A DNA stretch of 64,000 bases, from NCBI GenBank assembly GCA_003988855.1, contig QYAI01000015.1, forward strand, positions 238,263 through 302,262, written 5' to 3'. Within the stretch, counting starts at the first letter, position 1. Every line of letters starts with the position of its first letter. The position numbers and the translations under genes are program-made. The notes under the pieces were generated by a model. That model was not told the DNA's origin, ran no database searches, and saw only the letters and a list, made by a program, of their open reading frames with translations. Positions 57,123 to 64,000 of the stretch are shown in pieces. The DNA comes from Arachnopeziza araneosa. Lineage: Eukaryota; Ascomycota; Leotiomycetes; Helotiales; Arachnopezizaceae.

Positions 57123-57718
57123 TTTGACTCGGAGCCCACTTATCGAAAGGTTGGGTCGGTGTCGGCGATGAATTGAAGGAAGAAGGTGGACGAGTAAGAG
57201 AATTGACAAAATTGTGGCAAAGCCAAAAGAAGTTGGTTCACGGTTGGTTGCCGATGCCTGATTAGATATGCTCTAGGCGCGTCTCGTAAAGTGATTTTTG
57301 GAAAAGGCACGGTTCGCGAGTGCATCACGTGAACCGCGACACGGTCGCGCCCGCTTTTTCTGGTGGCGGTTGATTGCTCCCTTTCTTCCCCATTGCCTTC
57401 CCTACCCCATCAACAATCTCTGACTGAGGGGTTGAGTTTCTTGACTTGTCACCTACACAAACCGAGACAGCTTCTTCCAAAGAACCTAGAGTTCTCCATC
57501 CTTCCTCACCCCTTATTCTATAGTCAATTCGATCCTCTCAGCTCAATCTAATCGCCTATCCGGGCGTATCTGCCTGGGCCCGCCGCCAACCATTGACTGA
57601 ACTCCCAAATCTGTATTTCAAATTCGATTTGGATCAGCAGAACACATTGTCTCACTTCTAATCGCGTTTCTTGTTGTACTTTCTTCCATCACTATTTTTC
57701 GCAGCGAATCAAAGCGAA
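57123..57718. promoter_or_regulatory. shared promoter of RAD7 and RAD16
   Basis: A 596-bp divergent intergenic region between the two start codons. TCACGTGA lies at 57325-57332 within a GC-rich patch (57320-57356). The RAD16 side (57370-57718) is a long C/T-rich leader, typical of fungal 5' UTRs. No other gene fits in this interval. Confidence 0.65.
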
Positions 57719-60700
57719 ATGGCACCAACTCCTGTCGCCAGCGCCCGATCCAGAGGGCGCCCAAGAAAGATCAATAGCCTCTCGACAACCCCCACAACCT
57801 CACGGCCTCCCTGTAAGTTAATTCTCATCCACTCAAAGACCCCAGTCCAGTCTCTTTGACGAATACCTTCCTGACATTCAATTAGCTACAAGAAGAGGAG
57901 CTGCAAAAAGCACACCCTCCAACCTTGCAACCGCGAAAGACGATGGGTCTGATTCCGATTTCCCTCTAGTTTCGCAGCTCCAAGACTTGGCGAATAAGTC
58001 TAAGGCAAAAGTCCGCGAATCGCTATCATCTGTCTCAACTTCAATCGATAACGAAAGCAGCGGCTATTCTACTCCTGCGACTTCTGCTGCTGCAACGCCG
58101 GCAGATCCTCCAAAGGCAATAGTAGCAAAACGAGGACGCCGTTCCGCGGTTATCGCTACTGCTGAGTCTTCAAAAGCAGCTGTCAATGTTTCTGCAAGAG
58201 CAACTGCGCTTCGGAATAGCCAGTTCTCTCTGAACTTTACCAACAAGCGGAAAAGGATTGCTGACTCCGAGGACGAGGAAGATGAGGATGACGACGATGA
58301 GGACAACAGTCCCGATGCCCAGCTAGCACGCGCTCTTCAAGAGCAAGAAGATGCTGCCGCTAACTCGATAAATGTTATGGAAGTGGATTCCGATACGATT
58401 GTGCCACGCCGGACATCCCGCAAGCAACAAAAAATCCTTCCGAAACTTGATTACGCATCGGGAGACGATACGTTCTCTCGCCATTTCACACTTCCAGATC
58501 GTTCTCCGCGGGCCAAACGACCTAAGGTTGAACTTGCTTCTAAAGGCTCCAACACTGTTGACTTTAGCTCGAAGGGCAAGGGGAAGGCTAGGGCGGTCAG
58601 TGATTCTGAAGAAGAGTCTGATGACTTTGTGCAGATTGATGATTCAGTTGCGGATTCTGACGAAGATTTTGATGATCCAATTCCTATGTCGAGTACGCGC
58701 AAAAAGTTACAGCAGAAATCGCAAATCAAGAGCAGCCCAAGGACAATAACTGCTAGTGGGAGTAGATTTGCCGTTCCACCTAAACCTTCTTCTGGAAGAC
58801 GAGAAAGATCTTCAACCTCAGCATTTAACGCAAAATCTTCCTCTCGAGGAGGTCCGTCAAAATTGAAGAGGGAAGATACTAAAGCATCAGCCTCGAGTTT
58901 AGCACTAAGCTCAGCGGTCACCGACAGCGATTTCAATAGCGATCTAACATCCCTCTCTGATACTTCAAGCGACATATCTGATGCTGATGCACTACCAACT
59001 CTACCAGCTGCAACTTCAACAACCCGTCTCTCACGACAAGATCGTCGAATAATTCGTGATATGAAACACCGCATCACTAGCCGTGCTGCGAAAGAGAGAA
59101 AGAGACTTGAGATACACCATCCGGAGTTGCATACCATGTGGAAAGACCTGGAGAATCTGCCAAAGATTGGGTCCGTTTCCATAGAGCAGCCTAAAAATAT
59201 CAACCGCGAGTTAAAACCATTCCAGCTCCAAGGCGTTGCTTGGATGCAGGCGATGGAGAAGACTGACTGGGGTGGTGGTTTACTTGGTGATGAGATGGGT
59301 ATGGGAAAGACTATTCAAGCAGTCTCTCTTATCATGTCAGACTGGCCAGCTAAGCAGCCATCGCTCGTCTTGATCCCTCCCGTTGCATTGATGCAATGGC
59401 AACAAGAGATTGCTGATTATACCGATGGAACACTCAAGACTTTTGTCTACCATGGCACCAATACCCAGACCAAAGGCATGACTGTCAAGGAACTCAAGAA
59501 ATATGATGTGATTCTCATGTCTTATAACAGTCTTGAGTCGATGTATCGCAAGCAAGAAAAAGGGTTCAAGCGCAAAAACGGGAATTATAAAGAGGCTAGT
59601 GTCATTCACCAAATCCAATTTCACAGAGTCATCCTCGATGAGGCGCACAATATCAAGGTATGAGGAGCAAGTTTAGACTCAAGACTATTTGCTAACCTTT
59701 TAAGCAACGGACTACTGGTAGTGCGAAGGCTTGTTTCGCCCTAAAAGCAGATCATAAGTGGTGTCTTTCTGGTACTCCTCTACAGAATCGTATTGGCGAA
59801 TTCTTCTCCTTGGTTCGATTCCTCGATATTCACCCGTTCGCTTGTTATTTCTGCAAGCAGTGCGATTGTTCGCATCTCAACTGGGATATGGATGAAAATA
59901 ACAGATGTAAGAAATGCAATCACAGTGGCATGCAACACGTTTCGGTCTTCAACCAAGAGCTTCTGAACCCGATTCAAAAGTTTGGCAACAGAGGTCCAGG
60001 GGCCGAAGCTTTCAAGAAACTTCGCATCTTGACTGATCGATTTATGCTTCGTCGAGTGAAGCGCGATCACTCTTCTGCTATGGAGCTGCCCGCCAAAGAA
60101 ATATACGTAAACCGCCAGTTCTTTGGTGAGGAAGAAAATGACTTTGCTGGAAGCATTATGAACAGCGGTACCCGGAAATTCGAAACCTATGTGGCTCAGG
60201 GTGTTCTTCTTAACAATTACGCAAACATCTTTGGTCTTATCATGCAGATGCGACAGGTTGCTGACCACCCTGATTTAATTCTAAAGAAGAACGGAGAGGG
60301 TGGTCAGAATATCCTCGTATGTTGCATCTGTGATGAGACCGCTGAAGAGGCTATTCGCTCAGCATGTCGTCACGACTTTTGTCGAGAGTGTGCCAAAAAC
60401 TATTTGCACTCGTCTGGTATGTTGTCATTTGACATGCATGTCTACCCATATTAACAGAGTACAGATTCTCCTGACTGCCCCCAATGTCATATACAATTGG
60501 CGATCGATCTTGAGCAGCCTGAGATTGAGCAAGACGAACAATTGGTCAAGAAGTCGTCTATCATCAACAGAATTAAGATGGAAAACTGGACGTCGAGCTC
60601 TAAGATCGAAGCACTTGTGCATGACCTTCACAACCTTCGTTCTAAGAAGATGTCGCACAAATCTATAATCTTCAGTCAATTCACAACCATGTTACAACTC

Positions 60701-61120
60701 GTTGAGTGGCGTTTGCGACGGGCGGGCATCACGACTGTTATGCTTGATGGTTCGATGACACCAGCCCAGAGACAAGCATCAATCAACCACTTTATGACCA
60801 ACACCAACGTCGAATGCTTCTTGGTATCCTTAAAAGCTGGTGGCGTGGCCCTCAATCTTACTGAAGCCTCAAAAGTCTTCATTGTTGACCCATGGTGGAA
60901 CCCAGCTGCAGAATGGCAGAGTGCAGACCGTTGCCATCGTATTGGACAGGCCAGACCTTGCTCTGTTACTCGCCTCTGTATCGAGGATTCGGTCGAGAGC
61001 CGTATGGTCCTTTTGCAAGAAAAGAAGGCTAACATGATCAATTCTACCATCAATGCTGATGATGCAGCCATGGAGAGTTTGACACCCGAAGACATGCAAT
61101 TTCTTTTCCGTGGTAACTAA
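57719..61120 (+). CDS. RAD16: SNF2-family ATPase/RING protein Rad16
   Basis: Rad16 is the DNA-translocating partner of Rad7 in global-genome nucleotide excision repair. Four exons (57719-57812, 57886-59657, 59705-60416, 60465-61120) encode 1077 aa. Residues 1 to about 420 are disordered and charged, with acidic runs (SEDEEDEDDDDED). The SNF2 N-lobe has Walker A DEMGMGKT at 500-507 and the DEAH box at 616-619. A second zinc-binding patch (CYFCKQCDC...CKKCNH) is characteristic of Rad16. A RING finger (CCIC near 828 to CPQC) is inserted between the helicase lobes, as in yeast. The C-lobe has SIIFSQFT, MLDGSM, LVSLKAGGVALNL and DRCHRIGQ. Intron 3 interrupts the RING; the acceptor at 60464 is the one that restores the frame. 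The yeast protein is shorter (790 aa) because of its shorter N-terminus. Confidence 0.97.
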
Positions 61121-61702
61121 TAAAGCTTTTGTCTTGTTCATGCAGCGGAAGCTTCTTTCTGCTTTTTGCTGCGCGTATATTCATTAAAACTGCACAGGTC
61201 CCTACTATTCCTGGGTGCTTTTGCTTCGCTTCGGTCCTCTCTGGCGTATCAGGTCTATGGATAGGTACTATCCTGATACACTGGGCTCTTTTCAGTTTTG
61301 AGGAACTAGCTGTTTCGTTACTTGTAGACTTAACGACTTAACAGATGAACATGAACAGCGTGCAAATACCTATATTTCGTCTATCGTTGCCTGTCTTAGA
61401 AAGTGATAAAATAATAGGAAATTATGTTTTGATGCCAAGTAATGAGCTACGAGCTATACAGTATTAGGGTGACGGTAACCCCTGTACTACACCGCCCGCA
61501 ATCTCCATTCTTTGATGCCTACCTACCAACAGCTTCCAAACTGGCCAATCCCACTGCTGGATATCCTCTTTATCTGTCAAGTTAAATCTATCGGTCTCTC
61601 CGATTAAGAAGGGTACTATAAATCTCCATCGGAATCATGATTTGCGGGCACTTAAAGTTGCTGCCTAACTAACCACGTTACCAGCTGAAGACATTGCGTG
61701 GC
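61121..61702. other. intergenic between RAD16 and the transposon
   Basis: This holds the RAD16 3' flank and about 580 bp of DNA without coding signal, up to the TA target site. Confidence 0.5.
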
Positions 61703-61704
61703 TA

Positions 61705-61747
61705 GAAGGGTTCACGGGGCAACACCCCACCCCTAGCAACACCCCAA
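61705..61747 (+). repeat. left terminal inverted repeat
   Basis: Forty-three bp, GC-rich, ending CAACACCCCAA. It is the exact reverse complement of 63771-63813. It contains two internal copies of GCAACACCCC. Confidence 0.95.
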
Positions 61748-61863
61748 AAACTAGCTAATTCCATCGACTTTGCTTCTATCATCACGACGATTCGTACCCT
61801 TTTATATGTGAAACCCTATATATTCAGCATTTTTAGAGGTCCTTTTTCCACTAACGAATCGAT

Positions 61864-63603
61864 ATGGCTGTCGCAGCTTATCACGACTTTAAAGATACGA
61901 AATCGATTCGTAAGATAGCTGCAGAATATAGTGTTCGATTTGAGGTAGTTCGAGATCGATTGAATCGAGGTAGAGTGTCGAAACAGGAGGCTAGTGAACG
62001 TATGCAACGTCTGTCACCTATTGAAGAGACTTCATTAGCATCTTAGTGCAAACAACTAGAGGAGTGAGGATAGCCTGCGAGAGTGTGTTAGCTTCGTAAG
62101 ATAGCTACAGAGCTACTCATAGCTAAGGAGAATACTGTTGAGCTTGGGAAGAACTAGTTAGAGTCTTTCTTGCGCCGAAATCTCTCTCTTCGATCTCGAT
62201 TTATTTCTTCTCTTGACAAAGAACGAGCTCTTGCTCAAGACTACTAGACACTCTAGCACTAGTTCTTTCTTTTCGCCTCTCAAAAATCAAAATACAACGT
62301 ATCTGATGATGATATATACAACATAGACGAGAAAGAGTGTATGATAGAAGTGATTAGGAAGTTAAAAGTCATCGTTTCGAGATCTGAGAAGAAGCTATAC
62401 ATGACACAGTGTAGGAATCGAGAGTAGGTGTTTTTAATCGAATGCGTATCGGCCTCTGAAAGAGTTCTAACTCTATAAGTTATCTTTAAAGCAAAAGTAC
62501 ACTAAAAAGCATAGAGAAACAAGCTTAAACTTAGCTGTATTGCGATATCAGAGAATAGTTAGACTGATAATAAGATTAGCCTTGAATAGCTTCAGAAGGT
62601 CTTCGATCCTGAGACTAAACAGTTTAGGAAAGAATAGTATCGAATACTTATCTTTGATAGCTATGCCTCTTATATAACATCAGCGGCAATTAGCTTTTGT
62701 GTCTCGAAGAAGATTCTTCTTCTTTGCTTTCCTTCTTATTCGACACATATCCTTCAACTTCTTGATATTAGTATCTTCTGCTTGTTATCAATTGCATATT
62801 CGAATAGAGTGCAGTCAAAGTGTCGATTTGGAGCAACTTATTTAATTAATAAGGTTGATTTTCTAGAGATATATCAGCAAGCTCGAGAGACAGCAATTAC
62901 AGAGAAAAACATACTTTCTGCGTGAGTAAAAGTAGAGCTTAGCTCTTTTGATCCTGAGCTGATTTTGAAGCTCTTCGAACTTAAAAAGACATCTTCTCGA
63001 CCGACAACTGCTGAAAGCTCTTCTCGACCTACAACTGCAAAAAAATCTTTAACTTCAAATGTTCAAACACCTTTGAATATTACTGCAGTTGAAGCTATCT
63101 TACGGCAAGTTCAGCTTTGCTCTCTTACAGCGAGATCTAAAGAGAAGATTAGCAAAATAGGTAAGGCTTGTATGTCTTCTATAGCTAATTCGATTACTCT
63201 TAAAGCTACGAACACCGATTTAATCGAAGCTTCGAAAGGTAAAGAGAGAAGAAAGAACCGAGGGAAGAGAAATAATAAGAGAGGAAGAGTGCTAGGTTCT
63301 AAGGAGATACAACGTCGAATTTGGAACGGAGTTATAAAGAAATGAAGTTACCTAGGCCCTGATATCTTCAATTCTCTGGTTAAAAAATCTCGAAAACCTA
63401 CTTTAGCAGCTCAAAATCGTGCTTTTCAAGCTGCAGTTCGACCTTATCTTCGACTTAGCCCTTCGATTTTTGACGATATAGCTTCGAAACCTGCTCCTAA
63501 GTCTCCTTACTTATCGACTCCAAGACTAACTATAAAGGCCAAGAAATTGATACTACGGAAGGAGGGGTTACAAAAGAAGAAGTTGCAGAAGGTAGGGGTC
63601 TAA
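61864..63603 (+). pseudogene. Fot1/pogo transposase with many nonsense mutations
   Basis: The frame opened by the ATG at 61864 stays in phase to a TAA at 63601-63603, with no frameshift seen. The N-terminus is a helix-turn-helix of the psq/Tc5 kind (AYHDFKDTKSIRKIAAEYSV; VVRDRLNRG). Acidic residues expected in the DDE/DDD catalytic core are still recognisable at YNIDEKE (near 62327), IFDSY (near 62650) and LLDIS (near 62760). About 17 TAG, TAA or TGA codons interrupt it, the first at 62044-62046; several stand where Trp or Gln is expected, for example the W-G-W position after EE near 62060. That fits C-to-T change by repeat-induced point mutation. The C-terminal part from about 62935 to 63342 has no stop and is Lys/Arg-rich. 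Confidence 0.9.
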
Positions 63604-63770
63604 ATCAGACAATTTGCACTACAACTACTCCACAAAGAAGCTCTCGGGGGAGGTTAATCCGGAAGAAGGTGTTAGACTAGGGCTAAGGCTATTATATATT
63701 TCGATTTTAGTAGTTTTGACTTCATTTTGGAATTATAATCAATTTTTGAGTATATATGGTGGTTTTTTGG

Positions 63771-63813
63771 TTGGGGTGTTGCTAGGGGTGGGGTGTTGCC
63801 CCGTGAACCCTTC
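63771..63813 (-). repeat. right terminal inverted repeat
   Basis: An exact inverted copy of the left repeat. Its outer end is 119 bp upstream of the ATG at 63933. Confidence 0.95.
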
Positions 63814-63932
63814 TACCCTCGGCTCACCCTTGGGCATTTCTTTATTTCTTCAGAAAGCACTTCCCATACCATCTCCAACGCACCTGCCATCTCCAACACG
63901 CAAACACGCTACACGCCGTCCAAATCTTCACC

Positions 63933-64000
63933 ATGTCGTCTTTTTCTGCTCACTACAACTCCGGCGATGCCTTACCCTCCAACTCTTCCTCATATTCCAA
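63933..64000 (+). CDS. 5' end of a gene leaving the right edge
   Basis: An ATG at 63933 in good context (TTCACC before it) opens a frame that is still open at the window end, 22 full codons later. The peptide starts MSSFSAHYNSGDALPSNSSS and is Ser-rich; the product cannot be named. The upstream 117 bp are C/T/A-rich like a fungal leader. The transposon's right end lies just before it. Confidence 0.55.
   Translation, partial: MSSFSAHYNSGDALPSNSSSYS

Larger units (their letters stand above)
61705..63813. mobile_element. Fot1/pogo-like Tc1/mariner DNA transposon, inactivated
   Basis: A complete 2109-bp element flanked by a TA duplication (61703-61704 and 63814-63815). The ends are perfect 43-bp terminal inverted repeats starting GAAGGGTTCACGGGGC. 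One transposase reading frame fills the interior on the plus strand but is broken by about 17 stop codons. TA target, repeat structure and transposase type together place it in the Tc1/mariner superfamily, pogo/Fot1 branch. It cannot encode an active transposase, yet its ends could still be moved by a related enzyme. It lies between RAD16 and the gene starting at 63933. Confidence 0.95.

Overview
The window reads as nuclear DNA of a filamentous ascomycete. The protein-coding genes carry short introns (mostly about 45-75 nt) with GTRNGY-type donors and CTAAC/CTAAT-like branch sites. The families present (Zn2Cys6 and bZIP-DUF3425 regulators, a PIR/But2 cell-wall protein, a mutated Fot1/pogo transposon) are typical of Pezizomycotina. 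The gene style resembles Leotiomycetes, but that placement is inference, not something the sequence proves. Nothing viral, bacterial or organellar was seen. All exon structures were worked out by hand; every multi-exon model given keeps an open frame across all junctions.

Layout. 1-8.4 kb is a compact housekeeping block: ER immunophilin FKBP2 (-), a small unknown gene (+), APC11 (-) head to head with a mitochondrial-type sulfurtransferase TUM1 (+), and ribosomal protein uS5/RPS2 (-). 9.2-11.1 kb is a Zn2Cys6 regulator followed by a 4.9-kb gene-free upstream region containing a perfect 13-bp hairpin. 16.0-18.1 kb holds a broken secreted carboxylesterase. 18.8-22.2 kb carries an alternative NADH dehydrogenase (8 exons, one GC-AG intron) head to head with an unknown nuclear-looking protein. 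22.2-31.5 kb is a 9.3-kb gene desert rich in simple repeats. 31.5-34.7 kb has SAM37/TOM37 and an unknown protein with a C-terminal six-cysteine cluster. 36.6-38.0 kb is a broken PIR/But2 cell-wall gene. 40.1-41.5 kb is a bZIP regulator; 44.6 kb is PMP3; 44.9-48.8 kb is AT-rich with one small zinc-ribbon-like gene.

48.8-61.1 kb is dense: an RPEL-repeat protein, DNA polymerase kappa head to head with mitochondrial EF-G (213 bp between start codons), then RAD7 head to head with RAD16 (596 bp). RAD7 and RAD16 are the two partners of the global-genome nucleotide-excision-repair complex, so three DNA-damage genes lie within 11.5 kb and the two complex partners share one promoter. 61.7-63.8 kb is a 2.1-kb Tc1/mariner-class (Fot1/pogo) element with perfect 43-bp inverted repeats, a TA duplication and a transposase full of stop codons; it sits 119 bp upstream of a gene that runs off the right edge.

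A TCACGTG (often TCACGTGA) motif recurs in the promoters of APC11/TUM1, RPS2, SAM37, PMP3, POLK/MEF1 and RAD7/RAD16, suggesting a shared Cbf1-type or bHLH input for this housekeeping and repair set.
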